A program made the translations under genes and the position numbers. 59,639 nucleotides of DNA from assembly GCF_001306115.1 (NCBI RefSeq), contig NZ_LGCL01000003.1, positions 1 to 59,639 of the forward strand, given 5' to 3'. Within the stretch, counting starts at the first letter, position 1, and each line of letters starts with the position of its first letter. The notes under the pieces are model-generated. The model worked only from the letters and a program-made list of their open reading frames with translations. It searched no databases and was not told where the DNA came from. Source of the DNA: Ornatilinea apprima (GTDB taxonomy: Bacteria; Chloroflexota; Anaerolineae; Anaerolineales; Anaerolineaceae). Below, piece after piece: positions 1 through 10,780 of the stretch.

Positions 1-186
1 TCCAATGCTCAATGCCAGTCTTCAAAGGCCCTCATCAAAACAGGCCTTGGGCCATTGCACTCCATAAGGCAATCTATGGCCGCTGAGCTCTCTCTTTTCC
101 AGATCTATGGATATTCGATACAGTAACGAAGAGGTGTCGCATGAGTGGCGCGCGAGAATTTGTTTTCCACAAGAGGTTGCTCTATA

Positions 187-1836
187 ATGACTGCGGTGGA
201 CAATTCTGCTGGTGAGGTGGATATGGACAATGATTTCTTGTGGTGGCGGGATGGGGTGATCTACCAGATTTACCCGCGTTCTTTCGTGGACAGCAACGCG
301 GATGGCATTGGCGATTTGCAGGGAATCCGTTCCAAACTGGATTATTTGCAAGGACTGGGGATTGACGCGATCTGGCTTTCTCCCATTTTCCCTTCCCCGG
401 ATGTTGACTTTGGGTATGATGTGAGCAATTATCTGGATATTGACCCCAAATTTGGCACCCTGGAAGAATTTCAACAATTGGTCGAGGATTGCCACCAGCG
501 CGGGATCAGGGTAATTTTGGATCTGGTGTTGAATCACACCAGCGATCAACACCCCTGGTTTGTCGAATCGCGCAGCTCGCGGGATAACCCCAAGAATGAT
601 TGGTATTTATGGAAAGACCCTTCTCCCAACGGTGGGCCGCCGAATAACTGGCAATCGGTGTTTGGCGGGTCGGGCTGGGAATATGAAGCCCGGCGCGGGC
701 AGTATTATTTCCACATGTTCTATAAAGAGCAGCCGGATGTGAACTGGCGCAACCCCGCGGTGCGCGAAGAACTGGTCAATGTGTTTCGCTTTTGGGCGGA
801 GCGCGGGGTAGACGGCTTCCGGTTGGATGTGTTTAACGATTATTTCAAAGATGCCGGTTTTCGCGATAACCCCGCAAAACTGGGTCTGCGCCCATTTGAC
901 CGCCAGCAGCATATCCACGACGTCAGCCAGCCTGAGATGATGCCGCTGTTGAAAGAGATCCGCTCAGTGCTGGATTCCTATCCGCAGCGTTACGCAGTGG
1001 GTGAAACGTTTTTGGGTGAAGATCAGGCGAAGACGGCGGCCAGCTACTGTGGCAGCGAACGCCTGCACGCCGCATTTAATTTCAGCTTTACCCACTGTAA
1101 GTGGGACGCCGGCCAGTTCCTGCGGGCGATCCAGCATTGGGAGAACAGCCTGGGTGATGACGCCTGGCCGACCTATGTGTTAAATAATCATGACGTGCGG
1201 CGTTCGGCCAGCCGCTATGCGCGCGGTGAGGACGACCGGCGGTTGAAAGTGGCCGCGGCCATGCTGCTCACGCTGCGCGGCACGCCTTACCTGTATTATG
1301 GCGAGGAGATTGGCATGCGGGATATCAAGGTGGGGCGGAGTGAGATTCAAGACCCCATCGGCAAGCATTACTGGCCTTTCTTTATTGGCCGGGATGGCTG
1401 CCGCTCTCCCATGCAGTGGAACGCGGCGAAGCATGCCGGCTTCAGCCAGGCCACGCCCTGGTTGAAAGTGAACCCCAATCACGCTACCCGCAATGTGGAA
1501 AGCCAGCAAAATGACCCGCGCTCGCTGTACCATTTCTACAGGAATTTGATTCAACTGCGCAAAGACCTGCCTGCCCTGCGCCAGGGCATGTTCCTGCCGC
1601 TGGTGCATGAACCACGCTATATCCTTGCCTATCTGCGCCAGACGCAGACGCAAACCGTGCTGGTGGCGCTTAATTTTTCCAGGCGGCGGCTGCCGTTAAT
1701 GTTGAGCGGGCGCATGATCACCGGGCAGCCGTGGAAGCTGGCGCTTTCCAGCCGCGAGGACGCCCGCGCGGAATTGAGCGGTACGCGCCTGGACCTGGCT
1801 CCCTATGAAGCCAGCATTTACGCGGTGAATGAATAA
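187..1836 (+). CDS. GH13 alpha-glucosidase (alpha-amylase family)
   Basis: Glycoside hydrolase family 13 enzyme of the oligo-1,6-glucosidase/alpha-glucosidase/trehalose synthase branch, expected to act on short alpha-glucans or disaccharides in the cytoplasm (no signal peptide seen). The four GH13 regions are present: DLVLNH near residue 112, GFRLDVF with the nucleophile Asp near 214, VGETFLG with the acid/base Glu near 273, and NNHD near 333-336. The 549-residue length fits the family. The ATG at 187 has an AAGAGG-type ribosome site upstream; the ATG at 223, preceded by GAGGTGG, is an alternative, and the frame stays open back to 145. It is a single gene facing a convergent dehydrogenase. 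Exact substrate cannot be told from the sequence. Confidence 0.92.
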   Translation: MTAVDNSAGEVDMDNDFLWWRDGVIYQIYPRSFVDSNADGIGDLQGIRSKLDYLQGLGIDAIWLSPIFPSPDVDFGYDVSNYLDIDPKFGTLEEFQQLVEDCHQRGIRVILDLVLNHTSDQHPWFVESRSSRDNPKNDWYLWKDPSPNGGPPNNWQSVFGGSGWEYEARRGQYYFHMFYKEQPDVNWRNPAVREELVNVFRFWAERGVDGFRLDVFNDYFKDAGFRDNPAKLGLRPFDRQQHIHDVSQPEMMPLLKEIRSVLDSYPQRYAVGETFLGEDQAKTAASYCGSERLHAAFNFSFTHCKWDAGQFLRAIQHWENSLGDDAWPTYVLNNHDVRRSASRYARGEDDRRLKVAAAMLLTLRGTPYLYYGEEIGMRDIKVGRSEIQDPIGKHYWPFFIGRDGCRSPMQWNAAKHAGFSQATPWLKVNPNHATRNVESQQNDPRSLYHFYRNLIQLRKDLPALRQGMFLPLVHEPRYILAYLRQTQTQTVLVALNFSRRRLPLMLSGRMITGQPWKLALSSREDARAELSGTRLDLAPYEASIYAVNE

Positions 1837-1855
1837 AGAGCGGATTCGATGAAAG

Positions 1856-1898
1856 AAAAACCGGCTGGCGATTTTATGGTTTGCCAACCGGATTTTTT
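1856..1898. terminator. Bidirectional terminator between convergent genes
   Basis: A stem of CCGGCTGGC and GCCAACCGG (one mismatch) lies at 1861-1891, flanked by an A-run on the left and a T-run on the right. It sits exactly between the ends of the glucosidase gene and the convergent dehydrogenase gene, so it can serve both. Confidence 0.75.
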
Positions 1899-2983
1899 TA
1901 TGGAAGTGGCTGCAGGTCAAATGGCTCGCCAACCAGCGCGCCGGCTTCGCGCAGCGAGTCGACCACCGCTGGCAGCAGGGGAATGCCCTCGCGCTGGTTA
2001 ACCTCCGCCATTTCAAACTCTTTCTCACCGTGAATGTAAATCCGCTCTTCTCCCACCGCTTTGGGGGCTTTTTTCAACAATTCAATGTAGCGGTCCATTT
2101 CGTGTTGAAATTCCTGCGGGTCGCGGAAGGCCGATATGTCGATGGCGGCGAAGAAATGGCCGACATTGGCGCCGGGAATCTGGTTGGATGGGTCGCCCAC
2201 TTCGGGACCAATCGCGGCGCCGGCCAGCACACCGCAGAACAGATCCACCAGCAACGAAAGCCCGTAGCCTTTGTAGCCGCGAGTTTCCGCCGGGCCGCCT
2301 AGGGGAAACAGCGCGCCGCCGTTTTGAATGGCGTGTGGGTCGCTGGTCGGGACGCCGTTCTCGTCCAATCCCCAGCCCAGGGGCACCGGCTGGCCCATTT
2401 TTTCATAGACGGCGATGCGTCCAATTGGCACAATGCTGGTGGCCATATCCAGCACATACGGCAGGTGCTTACCGGCGGGAACGGCCACAGCGATCGGATT
2501 GGTGCCCAACAGGCGGGTGCGCCCGTATGTGGGGGCGACCAGCGGCTGCGAATTGGTGAAGCTGACTCCGATGAGGTTGTGTTCCAGAGCCATCATCGCG
2601 TAATAGCCGGCAATGCCGTAGTGATTGCTGCAACGCACGGTGACCATGCCGATGGCGTTGGCGCGCGCTTTTTCGATGCAGCGGCGCATGGCGTATTCGC
2701 CCACCACCTGCCCCAGACCGTTTCCGCCGTCTAATGCCAAGGTTACGGGCGTTTCGCGCAGCACTTTGATCGCAGTTTGTGGGTTAATCGTTCCATTGAG
2801 CAAGCGGCTGCCGTAATAGGAGTGCAGGCGGATGATGCCATGTGAATCGACGCCACGCAGGTCGGCGGCCAGGATCACCCGCGCGGCTGTTTGTGCGTCG
2901 GTGGGGGAAACGCCCAGGCGCGTGAAAAAGCGCACAATATAGTCATTCAGGTCTTCGACCGAGAAGCGAAGCGGATCGGGCAT
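1898..2983 (-). CDS. Ldh2/malate-type NAD(P)-dependent oxidoreductase
   Basis: Member of the malate/L-lactate dehydrogenase type 2 family (YbiC/AllD/ComC relatives), which reduces 2-oxoacids such as malate, ureidoglycolate or sulfolactate products with a nicotinamide cofactor. The hallmark GVDSHGIIRL segment carrying the catalytic His is near residue 50, and the family segment GTNPIAVAVP is near 160. At 361 residues it is full length. The ATG at 2983 is preceded by GGAGGGAAAATC on the minus strand. Substrate is not predictable; no pathway partners lie next to it. A symmetric ATTATAAT in the 150-base divergent gap to the next gene could provide a -10 element for either direction. Confidence 0.88.
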   Translation of the reverse strand: MPDPLRFSVEDLNDYIVRFFTRLGVSPTDAQTAARVILAADLRGVDSHGIIRLHSYYGSRLLNGTINPQTAIKVLRETPVTLALDGGNGLGQVVGEYAMRRCIEKARANAIGMVTVRCSNHYGIAGYYAMMALEHNLIGVSFTNSQPLVAPTYGRTRLLGTNPIAVAVPAGKHLPYVLDMATSIVPIGRIAVYEKMGQPVPLGWGLDENGVPTSDPHAIQNGGALFPLGGPAETRGYKGYGLSLLVDLFCGVLAGAAIGPEVGDPSNQIPGANVGHFFAAIDISAFRDPQEFQHEMDRYIELLKKAPKAVGEERIYIHGEKEFEMAEVNQREGIPLLPAVVDSLREAGALVGEPFDLQPLP

Positions 2984-3135
2984 ATGATTTTCCCTCCAAA
3001 ATTGGATTTTTGCTGCTGATAGTCATTATAATCTCGATCCGCACCCAGGGACGGCTGCTTTGAAAGCGCAGGGGCTTTGTGCTAGAGTATGGGTAAGGAT
3101 CAAGCGAGAAGCGCACTCAATGGAAGGAGACAGAT

Positions 3136-3720
3136 ATGAACAGGAAAATCGCGATAATGTTCGGACTGGTGATGCTGGCGGCGGCCATGCTGGCTTGCGC
3201 ATCGCTGCCTTTTGGCGGGGTGCAGGAAGCGGTAGAATCGGCTAAAGAAGCGGCAGAAACAGCCCAACCCCTGGCGCTGACAGCGGCGGCTGGCGCGCCT
3301 GAGCTGGTGGAAACCATGCAGCCCCTGGCGCTGACGGCGGCGGCCAACGCCCCTGAATTGTTGGAAACCGCCCAGCCGGCTGCAGCGACTGCGGCGGCTG
3401 AGGCGCAAGAGGAGCTGGGTGAAGTGAGCATCGGGGAAAATACATCTCCCTTCCCGGTGCCGGAAGGCGCTGAGAATGTGATGTCTACCGAGAGCCCGTT
3501 AAATTTTCAGGTCAAAATGACTTTGGACGCGGCTATGCAATACTACCGTGATCAATTGGGCGCGCAGGGATTAACAGAACGCGCCGATTTGGCCTCGGTT
3601 GAAGGGGGAACCTTCAGCATGGTCTTTGAGGGCGGGCCGGAGGGTAAATCGGTGGTGGTGCAGGGCGTCGCTTTGGGCGAACTGATGAATATCAATGTTC
3701 GCTACGAAGAAATGGATTAG
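3136..3720 (+). CDS. Lipoprotein with three 18-residue repeats
   Basis: A 194-residue exported lipoprotein. The N-terminus has a basic start, a hydrophobic stretch and a MLAC lipobox near residue 20-23. Residues about 41-94 are three consecutive 18-residue repeats beginning ETAQP or ETMQP and rich in Ala, probably an extended spacer. The remaining 95 residues form a compact domain of unknown function (contains TLDAAMQYYRDQLG). GGAGACAG precedes the ATG. It overlaps the end of the convergent LOG gene by four bases. Function unknown; a surface-anchored protein is the safe call. Confidence 0.8.
   Translation: MNRKIAIMFGLVMLAAAMLACASLPFGGVQEAVESAKEAAETAQPLALTAAAGAPELVETMQPLALTAAANAPELLETAQPAAATAAAEAQEELGEVSIGENTSPFPVPEGAENVMSTESPLNFQVKMTLDAAMQYYRDQLGAQGLTERADLASVEGGTFSMVFEGGPEGKSVVVQGVALGELMNINVRYEEMD
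3256..3417 (+). repeat. Three tandem 54-bp coding repeats
   Basis: Three in-frame copies of a 54-bp unit encode 18-residue repeats starting at the codons for ETAQP, ETMQP and ETAQP. Copies one and two are very similar; the third has drifted. Lies between the lipid anchor and the folded domain of the lipoprotein. Confidence 0.8.
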
Positions 3721-4280
3721 ATCTTGCTCACCGAAATGTGCCGGTAACCATTGAGTTTTTCCAGCAGGTCGCGGGCGTTCTCCGCGACCTGGATCATGTC
3801 CAGGTGGGGAGCTTTGATGAATCCCTCCGCGACGGAATGCCGCAGAAAAGTGAGCAGGTGGGTGTAATATCCGCCCGCGTTAATCAGACCAACCGGTTTG
3901 CGGTGGATTTCCAACTGCAGCCAGGTGGCCGCTTCAAAGAGTTCTTCAAAGGTACCAAAACCGCCCGGCAGGGCAATAAAAGCCTCGCCCAGTTCGGCCA
4001 TCAGTCGCTTGCGCTCATGCATGGTTTCGACCACGCGCATATCGGCCAGGTCTTTCTTGGCCGATTCTGTTTCCATCAGCGCGCGGGTGATCACGCCGGT
4101 TACCTGTCCGCCGGATTCCAGACATGCCGCAGCCAGCGCGCCCATCATGCCGATACCGCCGCCTCCGTAGACTAGCGCAATCCCCGATTGGGCCAACGCG
4201 CGCCCCAAGTCGTGGGCCGCTTCAAGATAGACCGGGCTGCTGCCCGTGCTGGAACCACAGTAAACGGTAACTGAACGCAT
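3717..4280 (-). CDS. LOG-family nucleotide 5'-monophosphate phosphoribohydrolase
   Basis: Rossmann-fold protein of the LOG (LONELY GUY, TIGR00730) family, which removes the base from nucleoside monophosphates; plant-type members release cytokinins, bacterial ones often have general housekeeping roles. The signature PGGFGTFEELFE is near residues 104-115, and the GGGGIGMMG glycine-rich loop is near 40. Full length at 187 residues. ATG at 4280 follows AAGGAGTTC on the minus strand. The natural substrate is not visible from sequence. Confidence 0.88.
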   Translation of the reverse strand: MRSVTVYCGSSTGSSPVYLEAAHDLGRALAQSGIALVYGGGGIGMMGALAAACLESGGQVTGVITRALMETESAKKDLADMRVVETMHERKRLMAELGEAFIALPGGFGTFEELFEAATWLQLEIHRKPVGLINAGGYYTHLLTFLRHSVAEGFIKAPHLDMIQVAENARDLLEKLNGYRHISVSKI

Positions 4281-4333
4281 AAGAACTCCTTGAAGAGATC
4301 GGAATCAAGAATCACACCGGCAAAATTGGATTC

Positions 4334-5497
4334 TTACGGGGTATCATAAGCGATCCGCCAGGCGCTGGCAAGTATAATTTTTGCGGCGTCTAGCAGTCCT
4401 TGCGGCTCGATGTTCTCAACATCATCAGCGGGGCTGTGGTAATAGGGATGGTTGGCTCCATCTTCCCAGGCTGTAGAGAGCGTAATGGAGGGTATGCCAT
4501 AGGCCAGCATTTGCCAGGCATCGGATCCAGGGTCTACTCCCAGGTGTTGGATGGGAATGGACATCTGCTGCCCGGCAGCAAGAACCACTTCTGCCAGCGG
4601 ATCAGAGATGGTATTGTCCTGATCCCATAAATCGATGAACGTGTCTGTGCCTTTGACAGCGCCAAGCATTTCGAGGTTGATAAACGCTGATTTTTCGACC
4701 AGACCCGCTTCGCTGAGCTGGCGGGCAAACGCTTCGGAGCCCAGCAATCCGCTCTCTTCACTGGAGAATAGGACGAAGACAATGGAGGCGCGGGGAGAGA
4801 TACCCGACTCGGATAAAATTCTGGCCGTTTCCAGCACGACGATTACCCCGGAGGCGTCATCATCCGCTCCATTGAAGACCTGGCCCTGTGGGGATACGCC
4901 GATGTGATCGTAATGCGCCCCGATGATCAGGTAACCGGCCGGCGGCTGCTGGCCAGCGGGCAAAACCGCGATGACGTTCTCCGCTTGCTGGCCGGGAATG
5001 GCGCTGTCGAATGGCTGGAGGTATTGGTCGAAGCCGGCATCGGTAAACGGCTGCAGTCCCAGCGCGACCATGCGCTCCACCAGCCATTGTCCCACTTCGT
5101 CTTCGCTGGGTGTTCCGGCCAGCCGGCCCTGGCGGGCGTCTGCGGCCAGCCAGGTGAGGTCTGCCAGCATTCTTTCCAGGTTCACCTGCGCGGAAAGCTG
5201 CTCAACGCCGGGTAAGCCTGGCGGTTGAGGTGTGGCGGCGTGGGCCGCGTGCAAGGTGGCGATGTGTTCCTTTTCAGCTTTATGGTCAATGGGGATGCGG
5301 GTGGCTGTAGGACGAAATTGTTGTGTGATGACCAGGCGCCCTGCGGTGGGGTAAGCATTTTGTGGTTGGGGCTGGCGGCTGCAGCTGATCACAGCCAGCC
5401 CAATGAGCAACAGAACCAGGGCAATCGGAACGAAAAAGAGTTTCTTCTTGGATTGGTAGGGGTGGGGTGGGCGATTGGATTCAACAGGAAATAGCAT
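4334..5497 (-). CDS. M28-family zinc aminopeptidase, membrane-anchored
   Basis: Exported peptidase of family M28. A basic N-terminus is followed by a hydrophobic segment (residues about 20-40) ending in a possible VISC lipobox, so the protein is probably lipid- or membrane-anchored outside the cell. The di-zinc site is visible: GAHYDH near 195, NGADDDASG near 212, EESG near 250, an Asp in LGVDPGSDA near 325 and a late His in YYHSPADD near 355. Length 387. It releases N-terminal amino acids from peptides. Stands alone between the LOG gene and gyrB. Confidence 0.88.
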   Translation of the reverse strand: MLFPVESNRPPHPYQSKKKLFFVPIALVLLLIGLAVISCSRQPQPQNAYPTAGRLVITQQFRPTATRIPIDHKAEKEHIATLHAAHAATPQPPGLPGVEQLSAQVNLERMLADLTWLAADARQGRLAGTPSEDEVGQWLVERMVALGLQPFTDAGFDQYLQPFDSAIPGQQAENVIAVLPAGQQPPAGYLIIGAHYDHIGVSPQGQVFNGADDDASGVIVVLETARILSESGISPRASIVFVLFSSEESGLLGSEAFARQLSEAGLVEKSAFINLEMLGAVKGTDTFIDLWDQDNTISDPLAEVVLAAGQQMSIPIQHLGVDPGSDAWQMLAYGIPSITLSTAWEDGANHPYYHSPADDVENIEPQGLLDAAKIILASAWRIAYDTP

Positions 5498-5584
5498 TAT
5501 AATTTATCTTTACTGCGCATGGCGGCGATGTTCATCGGTCAGCCGCGTAATGATTTGATGTGATTATAAACCTTTAAGGGATCG

Positions 5585-5623
5585 AAAAGACAAAACTGGC
5601 CTATACAAAAGCCAGTTTTGTCT
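5585..5623 (-). terminator. gyrB terminator
   Basis: A perfect 13-bp inverted repeat (AGACAAAACTGGC / GCCAGTTTTGTCT) with a 10-base loop at 5588-5623 reading off the end of gyrB. On the minus strand the stem is followed by TTTTCG. Confidence 0.8.
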
Positions 5624-5644
5624 GATAGTGGTTATATCGCTTGA

Positions 5645-7588
<1,944 letters not shown>

Positions 7589-7617
7589 TCAGTGAAGTAC
7601 CAATTGAAATGGAGCGG

Positions 7618-8619
7618 TTAGGCTTTTTGGCTGCGCTGCTGCATCAAGCGTTGAATGCTTTCTTCCATCCATTGCGAACCGTCGCGGTAATAAATGTAAC
7701 TGGCAGCCAGCAAACCGGTGGTTACAAAGGCATGACCCAGGATTCCAACCAGTGTCATCCATGAATCGACCGGGGGAATGAGCCAGATGAGGTTCATCCC
7801 CTGACTGAGCAAAACGATCACCAGAATAAACAGGCTGGTTGACGGCAAAACAAAGCGCACCAGGCGCACGCTGTTCAAAATGGACTTGAGAATATTCAAC
7901 TTGCGCAAGAAAATTCCATGCGGAACAAAAAACAAAGGCAGCAGCAGCCAAAGGACAAAAAAGATGATGGCGAAAATGGCAATTTGCGCAAAGGTGGCGT
8001 TAATCATGCCAATGATGGAAACCATAATGCTGACCGGAAATGAGACCAGTACGATTAAAACAACCAGGCCAATTGAAAATGCCAGCGAATGAAAGGTCTG
8101 CCACTGCAAGTTCTTGAAAGAAAACGGGGTTTGCTCACCCGTGCAGAAGCGCGCCACTTCGCTAAAGTAGACGCTGCCCAGAATTACCCCAACAACGGCC
8201 AATGCCGCCCACCAGCCAACCGCCGCGCTGAGTGAAGGCAGTTCGATGACAGCACGGGCGCCCAAGGGGGAGTCCCCGGCGGGCTGACCGGCCAGCAGGC
8301 TGCCAACACCAATAGGAAAGCTGCGCAGCGAAGAGAACAGGTTGAAGTATTGCAGGATGGTTTGCCAGGTTTTCTCTGTGGTGGTTAGAATTTCCAGCAT
8401 CTCAGGTGAGCCCATCTCTTGCAGGGTAACAAAGGTGTTGGAAAGCAAAGTTTCCATGGCCTGCTTTAAACTCAAGCGCGGCCCTACCCATAAGAACAGG
8501 TCCAGAATCACCGGGAAAAGGATGAGGTAGAGGCTGTTGGCGACGGTATTAAAACCGGCCCCAAGAGAAGACACCAGCCGGGGCGGTTGTGCGGTTGCAG
8601 TTTCAGTTTTTTGTTCCAT
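7618..8619 (-). CDS. Multi-pass membrane protein of unknown function
   Basis: A 333-residue integral membrane protein with about six hydrophobic segments (near residues 28-45, 125-150, 180-205, 210-240, 255-275 and 285-310) and short charged termini. The first 20 residues are polar and probably cytoplasmic. No catalytic motif is recognisable. Lies 47 bases upstream of gyrB on the same strand, so the two may be co-transcribed. Similar proteins occur in other Chloroflexota as uncharacterised families (general impression, not checked). Confidence 0.75.
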   Translation of the reverse strand: MEQKTETATAQPPRLVSSLGAGFNTVANSLYLILFPVILDLFLWVGPRLSLKQAMETLLSNTFVTLQEMGSPEMLEILTTTEKTWQTILQYFNLFSSLRSFPIGVGSLLAGQPAGDSPLGARAVIELPSLSAAVGWWAALAVVGVILGSVYFSEVARFCTGEQTPFSFKNLQWQTFHSLAFSIGLVVLIVLVSFPVSIMVSIIGMINATFAQIAIFAIIFFVLWLLLPLFFVPHGIFLRKLNILKSILNSVRLVRFVLPSTSLFILVIVLLSQGMNLIWLIPPVDSWMTLVGILGHAFVTTGLLAASYIYYRDGSQWMEESIQRLMQQRSQKA

Positions 8620-8751
8620 ACGACTTTCTATTTTACCATTAATCGCCGAGACCTGCCGGGGATGTCCGCGGGGTAGCCGTGAACTGCGTTGTATGTGGTT
8701 TAGACAGCTACTGGTGGGCGGCTCATTTCACTGGCAACATATCCATCTGAC

Positions 8752-8780
8752 TTGGCAGTGGGGCGCAGGAAGGTTAAAAT
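8752..8780 (+). promoter_or_regulatory. Sigma70-like promoter, predicted leaderless transcript
   Basis: TTGGCA (8752-8757) and TAAAAT (8775-8780) are separated by exactly 17 bases. A start site about seven bases downstream falls on the ATG at 8787, which would give a leaderless mRNA. Confidence 0.5.
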
Positions 8781-8786
8781 GAAAGC

Positions 8787-9596
8787 ATGAATGAAAGGCA
8801 GCACCTGCCAGATGCCAACCGGTTGAGCATTCTGGCCTCAACCATTTTACTGGCGTATGCCATTTCTCCTTATGTTAATATTCCCCCGCGCAGCTTTGGC
8901 GTCACTCTATTTGGAGCGGTGTACAGCCTCAATTTTGATTTTGGACTGCTGCTTTCTTTGCTGGTCTCCATGCTGGCGGCTGTGGGCGCCGATTGGCTGA
9001 TCCGAGATCACCCTGAGCTGCGCGAGACCAATACCATGCAGCACTGGATTCTGCCAGCACTCACCGCCTGGGTGCTGGGCGTGCCGCTGCGAAATCTGCA
9101 GCCGGGCTTGGAATGGTGGGTGGTGTTCGCGTTTGGCGGCATTTTGCTTATATTGGTGTTTGTCGCGGAATACATTGTGGTCGATCTGGCAGATGACCTG
9201 CACGCGCCCGCGGCGATTGGATTGACGGCGGTGTCGTTTGCCCTGTATTTGTTCCTGGCGATCAGCCTGCGGGCGGCCGGCCTGCGGTTATATACTATGC
9301 TGCCCACGATTGTGCTCAGCATGGCGCTGGTGGCGTTGCGCACGCTCTACCTGCGGTTGAACGGGCGCTGGTGCCTGGTGTGGGGCGTGGCTATTGCCGT
9401 GATTGTGGGACAGTTCGCGGTGGGTTTTCATTACTGGCCTTTATCACCGCTTTCTTTTGGCCTTTTACTGGTCGGTCCATCTTACGCGCTGACCAGTACG
9501 GCAGTGTTAATTGAAGAGAAACGCCCCTGGCAAACGCTGTGGATTGAACCGGTGGTCATGCTGGCTATTTTTTGGGGTATGGCGGTGATGGTGTGA
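8787..9596 (+). CDS. Multi-pass membrane protein of unknown function
   Basis: A 269-residue protein made almost entirely of hydrophobic helices (about eight), with a short polar N-terminus. No transporter or enzyme signature is recognised. Its stop codon overlaps the GTG start of the JAMM peptidase gene by four bases (GTGA), so the two are translationally coupled and probably act together. A promoter-like TTGGCA-17-TAAAAT ends six bases before the ATG. Confidence 0.75.
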   Translation: MNERQHLPDANRLSILASTILLAYAISPYVNIPPRSFGVTLFGAVYSLNFDFGLLLSLLVSMLAAVGADWLIRDHPELRETNTMQHWILPALTAWVLGVPLRNLQPGLEWWVVFAFGGILLILVFVAEYIVVDLADDLHAPAAIGLTAVSFALYLFLAISLRAAGLRLYTMLPTIVLSMALVALRTLYLRLNGRWCLVWGVAIAVIVGQFAVGFHYWPLSPLSFGLLLVGPSYALTSTAVLIEEKRPWQTLWIEPVVMLAIFWGMAVMV

Positions 9597-9994
9597 GCGG
9601 GCTTGTCATCTCTGTGCGCCTGCTGAAAGAGATGATGAATCACCTGGAAAGGGTTTTACCAGAAGAAGGCTGCGGCTTGCTGGCAGGCAAAGCTGGCCGG
9701 GTGGAGTGGGTTTTTGCGGTGGAAAACAGCCTTCACAGCCCAACCCGCTTTGAGATGGATGCTGTGGCGCAGGTGAACGCGATGACGGCGATAGAGAATA
9801 TCGGAAGCGATTTGCTGGCGATTTACCACTCTCATCCGCTTGGGCCGGACCATCCCTCTGAAATGGACACGCGCTTGTTTTATTACCCTGAAGCCGCCAG
9901 CCTGATCGGCAGTTTTGAAAACCGCCGGTGGGTATTTAAGGCATATCGTTTGCAAGGGACCATCTGGCAGCCGCTGGAGTTAACAATCGATTAA
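9593..9994 (+). CDS. M67-family JAMM/MPN metallopeptidase
   Basis: JAB/MPN-domain zinc isopeptidase-like protein, 133 residues. The JAMM motif is complete: Glu in EEGCGLL near residue 19-20, then YHSHP followed by a Ser and Asp in the spacing HxHP...SxxD (PSEMD). Bacterial stand-alone M67 proteins process small modifier proteins such as ubiquitin-like or sulfur-carrier proteins, or peptides. The GTG start at 9593 is chosen because it forms a GTGA overlap with the preceding stop; a TTG at 9572 is an in-frame alternative. No sulfur-carrier gene is adjacent. Confidence 0.85.
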   Translation: MSGLVISVRLLKEMMNHLERVLPEEGCGLLAGKAGRVEWVFAVENSLHSPTRFEMDAVAQVNAMTAIENIGSDLLAIYHSHPLGPDHPSEMDTRLFYYPEAASLIGSFENRRWVFKAYRLQGTIWQPLELTID

Positions 9995-10057
9995 CTTTAC
10001 GGTAACTTTCGAGTACAATGGGTGTTTCTACTGTCCGGTAAAGGAGATTACAGCGGA

Positions 10058-10714
10058 ATGGCTTTGATATTGGTCGGATTAATCGCAGCTTATCTGATTG
10101 GTTCCATCCCGAATGGACTGCTGATTGTGTGGCTGTTCAGCGGCAAAGATGTGCGGAAAATTGAAAGTGGCCGGACGGGCGGGACCAACGCGATGCGCGC
10201 GGCGGGTTTTGCCGCCGGTTTGCTTACCACGCTCCTGGATGTTCTCAAGGGCGCGGGTGCGGTTTGGCTCGCGCGCTGGCTGTCGCCGGGCAACTTCTGG
10301 CTGGAAGCGGCCGCCGCTGTGTTGGCGGTGATTGGTCATAACTATTCCATTTATCTCCTTGAGCGCAACGAAGATGGCCGCCTGCGCCTGCGCGGTGGGG
10401 CCGGGGGAACCTGCGCTCTGGGCGGCGCGATTGGCTTGTGGCCGTTGAGCCTGGTAATTATGACGCCCATCGCGATTGCCGCGTTTGTATTGGTGGGATA
10501 CGCTTCGGTGGCAACCATCAGTATTGGACTGGGCGCAACAGTGGTCTTTTTGGTGCGGGCGCTAATGGGCGTTGGCCCGTGGGCGCATGTTGCTTATGGA
10601 GCCGCTTCGCTGGCATTAATCTTGTGGGCGCTGCGCCCCAACTTGAAGCGAATTGCTAATGGCACGGAGCGCCCGGTAGGGTTGCGAGCGGCGCGCATGA
10701 AAAAGCAGCAATAA
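10058..10714 (+). CDS. plsY: Glycerol-3-phosphate acyltransferase PlsY family
   Basis: Integral membrane acyltransferase that transfers an acyl group from acyl-phosphate to glycerol-3-phosphate, the first step of phospholipid synthesis. PlsY features: GSIPNGLLI near residue 14, a GRTGGTNAMR segment (equivalent to the usual SGNxGATN motif) near 39, and DVLKG near 62. The third motif reads RGGAGGTCALGG near 115 where most PlsY have GGKG, so this copy is divergent. The ATG at 10058 follows AAGGAG; an upstream in-frame GTG at 10022 has no ribosome site. 218 residues. Confidence 0.85.
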   Translation: MALILVGLIAAYLIGSIPNGLLIVWLFSGKDVRKIESGRTGGTNAMRAAGFAAGLLTTLLDVLKGAGAVWLARWLSPGNFWLEAAAAVLAVIGHNYSIYLLERNEDGRLRLRGGAGGTCALGGAIGLWPLSLVIMTPIAIAAFVLVGYASVATISIGLGATVVFLVRALMGVGPWAHVAYGAASLALILWALRPNLKRIANGTERPVGLRAARMKKQQ

Positions 10715-10724
10715 GAGAAATAAT

Positions 10725-10757
10725 AAAACCTTCTTCGCGATCAGAAGAAGGTTTTTG
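10725..10757. terminator. Bidirectional terminator after plsY
   Basis: Perfect stem AACCTTCTTC / GAAGAAGGTT with a seven-base loop at 10727-10753, flanked by A-rich and T-rich runs, between convergent plsY and the MBL-fold gene. Confidence 0.85.
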
Positions 10758-10780
10758 TTTGCTTGCAAGCTTTACTGCTA

